A DNA stretch of 23,194 bases from an uncultured Oscillospiraceae bacterium (GTDB lineage Bacteria > Bacillota > Clostridia > Oscillospirales > Oscillospiraceae), in the NCBI GenBank assembly GCA_910588045.1, contig CAJUPS010000053.1, positions 1-23,194 on the forward strand, written 5' to 3'. The position numbers were made by a program, and so were the translations under genes. Every line of letters starts with the position of its first letter. The stretch's first letter is position 1. The notes under the pieces are model-generated. The model did not search any database. It was not told the origin of the DNA and was given only the letters and a program-made list of their open reading frames with translations. Positions 5,502 to 13,000 of this stretch are shown here, piece by piece.

Positions 5502-7400
5502 CTACGCCCGCTTGAACATCTTCTCGATCTCGTACCGGCTCAGTTTCACCTTGACCGGCCTGCCGTGGGGGCAGTATTGGACCTCTCCGCTCTGGACCTT
5601 GTCGATGAGGACCCGCAGCTCCGCAGGGTCGGAGGTCCAGCCCCCCTTGATGGCCGCCTTGCAGGCCATGGTGTGCAGGAGGATGTCCCGGGCGGCCCCC
5701 GGGTCGGCCTGCCCGCCGGTGAGGATCTTTCCGGATAGCTCCTCCAGCGTCTCCCGGACCCGTCCCGGGTCCAGATCGGAGGGGATCCCCCGCACCACGA
5801 GGCACCCGCTGCCGAAGTCCTCCGCCTCAAACCCGAACTCCTCCAGCAGCGGCAGATTTTCCAGCAGGACCGCATACTGCTCCGGCGGGACCTCCACCGT
5901 CAGGGGGGAGAGGAGCTGCTGGCGCATCACCGGTTCCGCATTGGCCCTCATGCGATCGAAGTTGATCCGCTCGTGGGCCGCGTGCTTGTCGATGAGCCAC
6001 ACGTTGTCCCCGTCCTCGGCGATGATGTAGGTGTGCAATACCTCCCCCGCAAAGCGCCAGGGGGCCGGTTTCACTGGCAGCGCCACCTGCTCCGGCTCTG
6101 TCGGGGCGGGTTTCTTTGGTTCCGCCGGGGCGGTAACGGCCCGCTCCTGCTTCGGGGCCGGAACCGCCGCCGCCGGCGGCACAAGCTCCGTCTGCCGGGG
6201 TACATATGGCCGCTGCTGCTGCCCGGGATCCCGGAACACCAGCCGACGCCCCATCTCGGACCCCATGCCGCCTCCGGCCTTCTCCCGGAAGGACTTCGCG
6301 TCCATGCTCTGATAAAAATCTTTTTTCGGGACGGCCTTCTGCTCCCTGCGGGCAGGGGGGACGTCGTTCCCCACGGGCGGAGGCGGCGGCAAAACCGCCT
6401 CCTTCTTTTCCACGTCCCCGTCCAACGCATCCTGTACCGTGTGGTGCACGGCGGAGAACAGGGCCCGCTCGTTGACGAACTTCACCACTGTCTTCGCGGG
6501 GTGGACGTTGACGTCCACCAGATGGAGGGGCAGGTCGATATGGAGCACGCACCCGGGGTATTTTCCGCGCATCTGCCGGTTGGCGTAGGCTTCCTCCAGA
6601 GCGGCGGTGAGCAGGGCGGACTTGATGATCCTGCCGCAGCAGAAGAAGGTCTGCATGGACCGGTTCCCCCGCCCCGCCAGGGGCTCGGTGACGTACCCCC
6701 GCACGGAGATCCCCTCGCCGCCGCCCCGGACCTCCCGGAGGTGGAGGGCGAAGTCCCGCCCCCTGGCGGCATAGATGGCGGAGAGCAGCCGGTTGTCCCC
6801 CGGGGTGTGCAGCTCCTCCTTGCCGTCCCGGAGATACCGGATGGAGACCTCCGGGTGGCTGAGGGCGATCTGCGCGATGAGCCCCGCGGCGGCGGACGCC
6901 TCGGCGCTGTCGGTCTTCATGAATTTCAGCCGGGCGGGCGTATTGTAGAACAGGTCCCGCACGGCGAAGGTGGTTCCCTCCGGACATCCGGCCTCCTCCA
7001 CCGGTCCGGGGACGCCGCCCTCCAGGTGCAGGGATACCCCCATTGCCGCGCCCCTCTGTCTCGTAAACACGTCCAGGCGGCTGACCGAGGAGATGGCGGC
7101 CAGCGCCTCCCCCCGGAATCCCAGGGTCCCGATGGCCCCCAGGTCCTCGGCACTCCGGAGCTTGCTGGTGGCGTGGCGGAGGAAGGCGGTGGGGAGCTCC
7201 TCCGCCGCGATACCGCAGCCGTTGTCGGTAACACGGATCAGGGACATCCCGCCATTCTGCAATTCCACCACCACGGAGGACGCACCGGCGTCGATGGCGT
7301 TTTCGATCAATTCCTTTACCACGCTGGCCGGGCGCTCCACCACCTCGCCTGCGGCAATGAGGTCGGCCACATGGGGGGAGAGCTGCTGAATATGCGGCAT
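5502..7400 (-). CDS. mutL: DNA mismatch repair protein MutL
   Basis: A 632-aa MutL. The N-terminal GHKL ATPase shows KELIENAIDAGA (E33, N34), DNGCGI (59-64), RHATSK and GTLGFRGEAL (91-100), then LFYNTPARLKF. A proline-rich linker spans about 335-445. The C-terminal endonuclease domain has DKHAAHERINFD (471-482), MACKAAIKGG (578-587) and CPHGRP (610-615), as in nicking MutL proteins; the last acidic residue of the DQHA(X)2E(X)4E motif is Asp instead of Glu. It couples mismatch recognition by MutS to strand nicking. mutS is not in the window. The ATG at 7400 follows GGAAGG, and a good promoter lies at 7442-7470. Confidence 0.97.
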   Translation of the reverse strand: MPHIQQLSPHVADLIAAGEVVERPASVVKELIENAIDAGASSVVVELQNGGMSLIRVTDNGCGIAAEELPTAFLRHATSKLRSAEDLGAIGTLGFRGEALAAISSVSRLDVFTRQRGAAMGVSLHLEGGVPGPVEEAGCPEGTTFAVRDLFYNTPARLKFMKTDSAEASAAAGLIAQIALSHPEVSIRYLRDGKEELHTPGDNRLLSAIYAARGRDFALHLREVRGGGEGISVRGYVTEPLAGRGNRSMQTFFCCGRIIKSALLTAALEEAYANRQMRGKYPGCVLHIDLPLHLVDVNVHPAKTVVKFVNERALFSAVHHTVQDALDGDVEKKEAVLPPPPPVGNDVPPARREQKAVPKKDFYQSMDAKSFREKAGGGMGSEMGRRLVFRDPGQQQRPYVPRQTELVPPAAAVPAPKQERAVTAPAEPKKPAPTEPEQVALPVKPAPWRFAGEVLHTYIIAEDGDNVWLIDKHAAHERINFDRMRANAEPVMRQQLLSPLTVEVPPEQYAVLLENLPLLEEFGFEAEDFGSGCLVVRGIPSDLDPGRVRETLEELSGKILTGGQADPGAARDILLHTMACKAAIKGGWTSDPAELRVLIDKVQSGEVQYCPHGRPVKVKLSRYEIEKMFKRA

Positions 7401-7441
7401 CTGAGCGACCCTTCCTTTCCCAAAGCTTCTGTTTTTATTGA

Positions 7442-7470
7442 ATTATAGCAATTATTTCCCCAAGATGCAA
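7442..7470 (-). promoter_or_regulatory. mutL promoter
   Basis: Minus strand: TTGCAT (7470-7465), 17-base spacer, TATAAT (7447-7442), with an extended -10 (TGC before TATAAT). It lies 42 bases upstream of the mutL start and just downstream of the dipeptidase stop, so mutL can be transcribed independently. Confidence 0.75.
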
Positions 7471-7484
7471 GCGGAGAATCGCGC

Positions 7485-8417
7485 CTATCCCATCCATTTT
7501 CCGAAGAACCTCCAGGCGTTCCCGAAGCAGATCCCCTCCGCAATTTCCCGGGAAATCCCGCGGTCCACCAGATATTCCCCGATCCCCAGGCTCTTCTCGA
7601 CGGAATCCAGGTCCGGATGGATCCCCGCGCCGTCGTAGTCGGACCCCAGCGCGATGCACCTCTCCGCCCCCAGCTCCAGGAAGTGGCACACGTGCCGGTA
7701 CAGATCGTCCAGACTTCCCCGGCCCTCCTCGGAGAGGAAGGGCGCGCAGTAGGTCAGCCCGATCAGTCCCTCCCGCCGGACCATCTCCCGGATAAACGCA
7801 TCCGGCAGATTTCTCCTGTGTCCGCATACGGCCCGCGCATTGGAGTGGGACGCCACAAAGGGCTTTTTCGCAAACCCCAGCAGCTCCTCAAACCCCCGGT
7901 CGTTGAGGTGGGAGACGTCCACAAGGATCCCCAGCCGCTCCATCTCCCCGACGGCCTCCCGGCCGAAGGCGGAAAACCCGCTGTCCGTATCATGCCCGGA
8001 GGCCAGCTCGTTCGGCCCGTTCCAGGTGAGCGTCATCATCCGCACGCCCTCGTCGTAGACGGTCTGTACCCGCTCCAGCCTTCCGGCCAGCGCCGCGCCG
8101 CCCTCCACGGTGAGGAGCCCCGCAAATTTTTTCTCCGATACGGCCCTCTCCATTTCCGCAAAGGAGCGGCATTCCGCCATGCGGTCCCCGAACTTCTCCG
8201 CCTGCCGGTGGAAGCTGGCGGCATAGCGGTCAAAGAAGGCCACTGCGTCGTCCCCCCTCTGATCGTCCGGCACAAAGATGGCAAAGCACTGTACCCATTC
8301 CGTCCCCGCAGGAACCTTCCCAAGAGCCAGCTGAAACCCCGGATGATCCAGCGCATCCCCCTCAGAGGGCAAATTTCTGGTCAGCGTATCGCAGTGAAGA
8401 TCGAACAAAGCGGCCAT
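7485..8417 (-). CDS. membrane dipeptidase (peptidase family M19)
   Basis: A 310-aa zinc amidohydrolase-fold dipeptidase of the renal-dipeptidase family, which cleaves dipeptides including those with a D-residue. The metal ligands are visible in order: H8 and D10 in DLHCDTL, E105 in TVEGG, H170 in VDVSHLND, and H191 in ASHSNARAVCGHRRNL. D260 in LGSDYDG is the catalytic or ligand Asp. No signal peptide is seen, so it is probably cytoplasmic. The ATG at 8417 has AGGAGG 6 bases upstream; the frame stays open far into dnaA on the other strand but that extension is meaningless. It is divergent from dnaA. Substrate cannot be told. Confidence 0.93.
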   Translation of the reverse strand: MAALFDLHCDTLTRNLPSEGDALDHPGFQLALGKVPAGTEWVQCFAIFVPDDQRGDDAVAFFDRYAASFHRQAEKFGDRMAECRSFAEMERAVSEKKFAGLLTVEGGAALAGRLERVQTVYDEGVRMMTLTWNGPNELASGHDTDSGFSAFGREAVGEMERLGILVDVSHLNDRGFEELLGFAKKPFVASHSNARAVCGHRRNLPDAFIREMVRREGLIGLTYCAPFLSEEGRGSLDDLYRHVCHFLELGAERCIALGSDYDGAGIHPDLDSVEKSLGIGEYLVDRGISREIAEGICFGNAWRFFGKWMG

Positions 8418-8463
8418 AGCGCGCCTCCTCTCCGCCGCCCGGACGGCGGCTGTCGTTGTAGGA

Positions 8464-8492
8464 ATTATAGCACCGTCCCCCACCGAATGCAA
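8464..8492 (-). promoter_or_regulatory. dipeptidase promoter
   Basis: Minus strand: TTGCAT (8492-8487), 17-base spacer, TATAAT (8469-8464), with TGC ahead of the -10. It is the same promoter type as at mutL, and lies 47 bases upstream of the dipeptidase start. Confidence 0.75.
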
Positions 8493-8551
8493 GACGGGAC
8501 CCTCCTCCTGCCGGGGCCAAAAAATTTCTTTTATATTAGAATAAGTGTAGG

Positions 8552-8580
8552 TTGCAATTCCCTCCCATTTTTGGTATAAT
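8552..8580 (+). promoter_or_regulatory. dnaA promoter
   Basis: TTGCAA (8552-8557), 17-base spacer, TATAAT (8575-8580) preceded by TGG, an extended -10. It lies 56 bases upstream of the dnaA ATG. I see no good DnaA box in the 219-bp gap upstream of dnaA, so autoregulation by boxes here is not evident. Confidence 0.75.
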
Positions 8581-8636
8581 AACTCAGATATGCAAGAGAG
8601 ACAGGAATCAGCGAACGAAAGAAAGGGAGGGCTTCT

Positions 8637-9947
8637 ATGCAATCTGTTTCCGATATATGGACCATGATTCTGGACAGGCTCAGGGAGGACCTGGCGGAGA
8701 CCACCATCAAGACCTGGTTTGACGAGACCACCGTCGTCGCCCTGGAGGGAAACGAGCTCATTCTCCACTGTCCCAACGACTTCAAGCGCACCAACATCCA
8801 GGACCGCTTCCTCCCCCGGATCGAGGCCGTCCTGCGGGACATCTTCTCCTCCGACATGACCGCCGTCCTCCTCAGCGACGACGCCCTCCGCCGACGCCAG
8901 GACCCCCAGGAGGCCAAGACCTCGTCCATCATGGAGAGCGGGGAGTTCACCTTCGAGACCTTCGTCGTGGGGCCCTCCAACCAACTGGCCTGTTCCGCCG
9001 CCCGGGCGGTGGCGGACGCCCCCGGGCAGCACTACAACCCCCTGTTCATCTACGGCAGCTCCGGCCTGGGCAAGACCCACCTGCTCTACGCCATCGCCCA
9101 CGTGATCCGCCAGAAAAACCCCTCCGCCCGGATTTTATATATCAAGGGCGACGAGTTCATCAACGACTTCATCGAGTCCGTCCGTACTGGCAAGGCCGGT
9201 GAGTTCCGGGTCAAGTACCGGGAGGCGGACCTGATGCTGGTGGACGACATCCAGTTCGTAGCCGGAAAGGTGGAGACGCAGAACGAATTTTTCCACACCT
9301 TTAACACCCTCTACGAGAGCAAGAAACAGATCGTGCTCACCTCCGACCGCCCCCCTCAGGAGATGGCCCTTCTGGACGACCGTCTCCGCACCCGCTTCGA
9401 GTGGGGCCTGATGGCCGACGTACAGCAGCCCGTTTTGGAGACCCGCGTCGCCATCATCAAGAACAAGGCGGCCAACCTGGGGCTCATCCTGGACGACGGC
9501 ATTGCCAACTATATCGCCGGAAAGATCACCTCCAACGTCCGCCAGCTCGAGGGCACCGTCCACAAGATCAAGGCCTTCCACGACCTGAACATCCCCATCG
9601 ACCAGGCCGCCGTGGACCGGGCCATCCAGGACATGATCCGCTCCAACGAATTTATCATCACCCCGGAGAACATCATCAAGGAGGTCTGCCGCTACTTCCG
9701 TGTAGAGGAGGACCAGATCCGCGGCCCCTCCCGCAGCCGGGACATTCTCAACGCCCGGCAGATCGCCATGTACCTCATCCGCCGCATGACCAACCTCTCC
9801 CTGGACGAAACAGGCAAGCTCTTCGGCGGCCGCGACCACTCCACCACCCTCAACGGCGTCACCAAGGTCGAGAACCGCATGAAAAAGGACTCCGCCTACG
9901 CCGAGACGGTGAAGGCGATCATCACCAACATCAATGCAACAAAGTAG
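8637..9947 (+). CDS. dnaA: chromosomal replication initiator DnaA
   Basis: A 436-aa DnaA with all four domains. Domain I (1-80) begins DIWTMILDRLREDLAETTIKTWF and a short linker follows. The AAA+ domain from about 103 has Walker A YGSSGLGKT (139-147), Walker B LMLVDDIQF (199-207), and the sensor/arginine-finger region DRLRTRFEWGL. The C-terminal DNA-binding domain has the signature FGGRDHSTTLNGVTKVE. DnaA-ATP assembles on DnaA boxes and melts the origin. AGGGAGG precedes the ATG by 6 bases. The candidate origin lies directly downstream, before dnaN. Confidence 0.98.
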   Translation: MQSVSDIWTMILDRLREDLAETTIKTWFDETTVVALEGNELILHCPNDFKRTNIQDRFLPRIEAVLRDIFSSDMTAVLLSDDALRRRQDPQEAKTSSIMESGEFTFETFVVGPSNQLACSAARAVADAPGQHYNPLFIYGSSGLGKTHLLYAIAHVIRQKNPSARILYIKGDEFINDFIESVRTGKAGEFRVKYREADLMLVDDIQFVAGKVETQNEFFHTFNTLYESKKQIVLTSDRPPQEMALLDDRLRTRFEWGLMADVQQPVLETRVAIIKNKAANLGLILDDGIANYIAGKITSNVRQLEGTVHKIKAFHDLNIPIDQAAVDRAIQDMIRSNEFIITPENIIKEVCRYFRVEEDQIRGPSRSRDILNARQIAMYLIRRMTNLSLDETGKLFGGRDHSTTLNGVTKVENRMKKDSAYAETVKAIITNINATK

Positions 9948-9997
9948 GACAAACCGACACGGCGGACGCCCCGCAAGTTTCCACTTTTTCCCCCAAG

Positions 9998-10006
9998 TTT
10001 TCCACA
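9998..10006 (+). promoter_or_regulatory. DnaA box (TTTTCCACA)
   Basis: One mismatch from TTATCCACA. With 10035-10043 it forms a perfect 10-bp inverted repeat, GTTTTCCACA / TGTGGAAAAC. Confidence 0.65.
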
Positions 10007-10034
10007 AAGTTTTCATTATCCCCCGTGAAATCCC

Positions 10035-10043
10035 TGTGGAAAA
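10035..10043 (-). promoter_or_regulatory. DnaA box, inverted (TTTTCCACA on minus)
   Basis: One mismatch from the consensus and opposite in orientation to the box at 9998. Confidence 0.65.
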
Positions 10044-10089
10044 CATTTCCCTCTATTTTTCCGTGGAAATCCCCAGCGATTTCCCGACA

Positions 10090-10098
10090 TAATCCACA
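10090..10098 (+). promoter_or_regulatory. DnaA box (TAATCCACA)
   Basis: One mismatch from TTATCCACA. Confidence 0.6.
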
Positions 10099-10144
10099 CT
10101 CCCCGCCCCCTATTTTTCCCAGCATTTCCAGACACTTTCCGCCC

Positions 10145-10153
10145 TTATCAACA
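10145..10153 (+). promoter_or_regulatory. DnaA box next to the trio-like run (TTATCAACA)
   Basis: One mismatch from the consensus, and the last box before the AT-rich stretch. It lies 16 bases before the trio-like run at 10170-10181, the arrangement described for the basal unwinding system of Bacillus subtilis. Confidence 0.6.
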
Positions 10154-10169
10154 ATTTTTTCTCCTAACG

Positions 10170-10181
10170 CTTCTTCTACTA
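10170..10181 (-). promoter_or_regulatory. DnaA-trio-like motif
   Basis: The top strand reads CTT CTT CTA CTA, so the bottom strand read 3-prime to 5-prime is GAA GAA GAT GAT. This fits the repeating trinucleotide bound by DnaA on single-stranded DNA in B. subtilis. Assignment is by pattern only. Confidence 0.45.
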
Positions 10182-10253
10182 CCAAAACATACCTTTCTTT
10201 TCTATAAAGAGACTGCCGACCCCACCGAAAAAATCCGAAAGGAACAGACAACC

Positions 10254-11363
10254 ATGAAATTCTCCTGCGAAAAACTCTTCTTACAGACCGCCGTGGCCAC
10301 CACCTCCCGCGCCGTGGCCAACAAGAGCACGATTCCCGCCCTGGAGGGCATTCTCCTCCAAGCCGACACGCAGCTGACGATCTCCGGCTACAACATGCAG
10401 ACGGGCATCCGCACCACCCTGGAAGCGGACGTCACTGAAGAGGGCTCTCTCGTCCTGCCCGCCCGCCTGTTCGGCGAGATCATCCGCCGCCTGCCCGACG
10501 ATGTTGTCACCTTCTCCTCGGACGCCCACATGAACGTCCGCCTGACCTGCGGAGACGCAGACTACAACATCACCGCCCTGTCCGCCGACGACTACCCGGA
10601 CCTGCCGGAAGTGGAGGACCAATATTCCATCCGCATACAGCAGCGCACCCTGCGCTCCATGATCACAGAGACCTCCTTCGCCATCTCCACCGACGAGGCC
10701 CGCCCCATCCACACCGGCTCTCTCTTTGAAGTCACAGAGGAGGGCCTGACCATCGTCAGCGTGGACGGCTTCCGTTTGGCCCTCCGCAGAGAGCCCTTAG
10801 ATACCATCAAAGGCGGTTCCTTCCGTTTCGTCGCCCCCGGCTCCGCCCTGAACGAAATCGAAAAGATCTGCGCGGACACCGATGAAGAAGCGATCATCAC
10901 CCTCGGCAGCCGCCACCTGATGTTTGAAGTCGGCAGCACCCAACTGATCTGCCGCCGCCTGGAGGGAGAATTTTTAGATTACCACGCCGCCATCCCCCGC
11001 TCCAACCCCATCACCCTCAATGCGAACACCAGATCCCTGATCACCTCCATCGACCGCGTCTCCGTGGTCATCTCCGAAAAGCAGAAGAGCCCCGTCCAGT
11101 GCGTCTTCGACGACGGCCGCGTCACCATGACCGCCAAGACCGCCAGCGGCGAGGCCAAGGACGTCTGTCCCATCGACGGCGACGGCAAGGGCCTCACCAT
11201 CGGCTTCAATAACCGCTATCTGATGGAGGCCCTGAAGTACGCCCCCGCAGATACCGTCCGCCTTGAGCTGAACACGGGCATCTCCCCCTGCGTCATTCTG
11301 CCCACGGAGGGCGAGGAGCGCTTCCTCTATATGGTCCTCCCCGTGCGGCTGAAATCCAACTGA
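10254..11363 (+). CDS. dnaN: DNA polymerase III beta subunit (sliding clamp)
   Basis: A 369-aa beta clamp. It opens MKFSCEKLFLQTAVATTSRAVANKSTIPALEGILL, shows three repeats of the clamp fold across its length, and ends in FLYMVLPVRL, the conserved C-terminal strand near the peptide-binding pocket. As a dimer it encircles DNA and holds the replicative polymerase and MutL, among others. AAAGGA precedes the ATG. The stop is directly followed by the S4-protein gene. Confidence 0.98.
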   Translation: MKFSCEKLFLQTAVATTSRAVANKSTIPALEGILLQADTQLTISGYNMQTGIRTTLEADVTEEGSLVLPARLFGEIIRRLPDDVVTFSSDAHMNVRLTCGDADYNITALSADDYPDLPEVEDQYSIRIQQRTLRSMITETSFAISTDEARPIHTGSLFEVTEEGLTIVSVDGFRLALRREPLDTIKGGSFRFVAPGSALNEIEKICADTDEEAIITLGSRHLMFEVGSTQLICRRLEGEFLDYHAAIPRSNPITLNANTRSLITSIDRVSVVISEKQKSPVQCVFDDGRVTMTAKTASGEAKDVCPIDGDGKGLTIGFNNRYLMEALKYAPADTVRLELNTGISPCVILPTEGEERFLYMVLPVRLKSN

Positions 11364-11378
11364 ATGGGTATACTTTTT

Positions 11379-11594
11379 ATGGAAATCATTACCATAACAA
11401 CGGAATTTATCCGCCTACAGGATCTGATGAAGCTGGCCAACCTGGTATCCTCCGGCGGCGAAGCAAAGCTCCTGATCCAAGACGGCCAGGTCCTGGTCAA
11501 CGGCGAACCATGCCTGCAGCGGGGCAAAAAGCTCCACCCCGGCGATACCGTCACCTTCCAGAACCGGACGTATACCACCGCCTATGCGACTTGA
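11379..11594 (+). CDS. S4-domain RNA-binding protein of the YaaA/RlbA type
   Basis: A 71-aa protein with an S4-like RNA-binding fold: EFIRLQDLMKLANLVSSGGEAKLLIQDGQVLVNGEPCLQRGKKLHPGDTVTF. It matches the small protein found between dnaN and recF in many Firmicutes (B. subtilis YaaA/RlbA), whose role is thought to be in ribosome biogenesis. Two starts are possible. The ATG at 11364 touches the dnaN stop; the ATG at 11379 gives the usual family N-terminus and length, so I chose it. Neither has a strong ribosome-binding site, so translation may be coupled to dnaN. The gene overlaps the recF start by 11 bases. Confidence 0.88.
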   Translation: MEIITITTEFIRLQDLMKLANLVSSGGEAKLLIQDGQVLVNGEPCLQRGKKLHPGDTVTFQNRTYTTAYAT

Positions 11595-12702
11595 CCGCGT
11601 GACACTGGAGAACTTCCGCAACTACGCCGCCCAGGAGGTTCTCTTTGACCCCACCTGCAACGTCATCTGCGGCGAAAACGCCCAGGGAAAGACCAACCTG
11701 CTGGAGGCCATGGTCTGCCTGTCCACCGGAAAATCCAACCGCACCCGGACGGACCGGGAGCTCATCCGCTTCGAGCAGGAGGGGTTCCACCTGGAGGGCT
11801 CGATCCACTCCCGGGACCGCGATTTCGTCAGCCGGATCGACGTTGGCTTCGGCAAAAAAAAGAGGATCACCGTCAACGACGTACCCGTGCGCGCCGCGTC
11901 GGACCTCAGCGCCGTTCTGAATACGGTCTTTTTCTGCCCGGAGGACCTACAGCTCATCAAGGAGGGGGCAGCCGCCCGCCGCCGCTTCATGGATGCCTCC
12001 CTCTGCCAGCTCCGCCCCCGCTACGCGGCGGCCCTGGCGGAATACCAGCGCCTCCACGAGCATAAGACCCGTATCCTCCGGGACTGCGTAGACCGCCCCG
12101 ACCTGATCGCCACCCTGCCGGACTTCAACCTCCGCATGGCAGAGACCGGCGCAATATTGATCCACTACCGCTCCCGCTTCGTAAAAATGCTGTCCACCTG
12201 CGCCGCCGCCGCCCACAGCGAGTGCTCCGGCGGCCGGGAGACGCTGACGCTGCAATACAAAACGGTATCCACCGTCACCGACCCCCTGGGCGACCACAAG
12301 CTGCTGGTCATCCAGCTCTTAGAGCACCAGCGCTCCCACCACTACGCAGAGGTCTCCAGCCGCCAGTGTCTCTCCGGTCCCCACAAGGACGACATCGAGG
12401 TCCTCCTGGACGGTCTGAACGCCCGGTCCTACGCCTCCCAGGGGCAGACCCGCACCGCCGCCCTCTCCCTGAAGCTGGGAGTCCGCGAGATCCACAGGGA
12501 AATCGTCGGCGAGTACCCCATCCTGCTGCTGGACGACGTTCTCAGCGAACTCGACCCCAAGCGTCAGGAGTACGTCCTCAACCGCATCGGCAGCGGACAG
12601 GTCTTTATCACCTGCTGTGAGGAGGACCGCCTCCACTCCCTTCTGAAGGGGAGTATCTACCACGTCAGAAACGGCACGATTGCCCAGCGCTCCTCCCTGT
12701 AG
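11584..12702 (+). CDS. recF: DNA replication and repair protein RecF
   Basis: A 372-aa SMC-like ATPase. Walker A is CGENAQGKTN (29-38), the ABC-type signature is YASQGQTRTAALSLKL, and Walker B is ILLLDDVLSELD near the C-terminus. Other typical motifs are FFCPEDLQLIKEGAAARRRFMD and LSGPHKDD. RecF works with RecO and RecR to load RecA at single-strand gaps. Its start overlaps the end of the S4-protein gene, consistent with translational coupling within the dnaN operon. Confidence 0.97.
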   Translation: MRLDRVTLENFRNYAAQEVLFDPTCNVICGENAQGKTNLLEAMVCLSTGKSNRTRTDRELIRFEQEGFHLEGSIHSRDRDFVSRIDVGFGKKKRITVNDVPVRAASDLSAVLNTVFFCPEDLQLIKEGAAARRRFMDASLCQLRPRYAAALAEYQRLHEHKTRILRDCVDRPDLIATLPDFNLRMAETGAILIHYRSRFVKMLSTCAAAAHSECSGGRETLTLQYKTVSTVTDPLGDHKLLVIQLLEHQRSHHYAEVSSRQCLSGPHKDDIEVLLDGLNARSYASQGQTRTAALSLKLGVREIHREIVGEYPILLLDDVLSELDPKRQEYVLNRIGSGQVFITCCEEDRLHSLLKGSIYHVRNGTIAQRSSL

Positions 12703-12717
12703 GACAAGGAGAAAAGG

Positions 12718-12981
12718 ATGTATCTGCACTTAGGAAACAACATCTCCATCCCCACAGACGATCTCATCGGGATCTTCGACATCGACAACGCCACAACATC
12801 CAAAACCACGCGGGCCTACCTCAGGTCCGCGGAGGAGGAGGGCATGGTCATCACCGTCGGCGACGACCTGCCGAAATCCCTGGTTATCAGCTGTCCCCAA
12901 GGGAGCTGGCAGCGGGTCTATATCTCCCCGCTGGCCCCGGCCACCCTGTTGGGACGGCTGGAATCCCTTTGCATTCACTGA
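12718..12981 (+). CDS. remB: RemB-like extracellular matrix regulator (DUF370)
   Basis: An 87-aa protein, MYLHLGNNISIPTDDLIGIFDIDNAT, which is the start typical of RemB (YaaB) rather than RemA. It is found between recF and gyrB in many Firmicutes. In B. subtilis remB affects biofilm matrix expression; the mechanism is unclear, and the role here is by family only. AAGGAGAAAAGG precedes the ATG. Gaps to recF and gyrB are 15 and 19 bases, so it is part of the same operon. Confidence 0.92.
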   Translation: MYLHLGNNISIPTDDLIGIFDIDNATTSKTTRAYLRSAEEEGMVITVGDDLPKSLVISCPQGSWQRVYISPLAPATLLGRLESLCIH

Positions 12982-13000
12982 CTGGAGGTCAATAAAATAT

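Larger units (their letters stand above)
9948..10253. other. candidate chromosomal origin oriC (dnaA-dnaN gap)
   Basis: A 306-bp gene-free interval containing four one-mismatch matches to the DnaA box TTATCCACA, on both strands, plus weaker ones (10016-10024, 10062-10070). An AT- and pyrimidine-rich stretch at about 10150-10207 with a DnaA-trio-like run could be the unwinding element. The position between dnaA and dnaN is the usual one in Firmicutes. The genes to the left run leftward and those to the right run rightward up to rnhA, as expected for bidirectional replication from here. Confidence 0.8.

Noticed and set aside
5973..7448. A 491-codon plus-strand frame opposite mutL
   Set aside because: Antisense artefact of GC-rich codon usage; no ribosome-binding site and no recognisable domain.
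7485..9101. A 538-codon version of the dipeptidase starting inside dnaA
   Set aside because: The first 228 codons are antisense to dnaA and its promoter. The true start at 8417 has an AGGAGG site and begins with the family motif.
11364..11378. An upstream ATG start for the S4-domain protein
   Set aside because: It adds five residues not expected in the family and touches the dnaN stop; it is possible but less likely than 11379.
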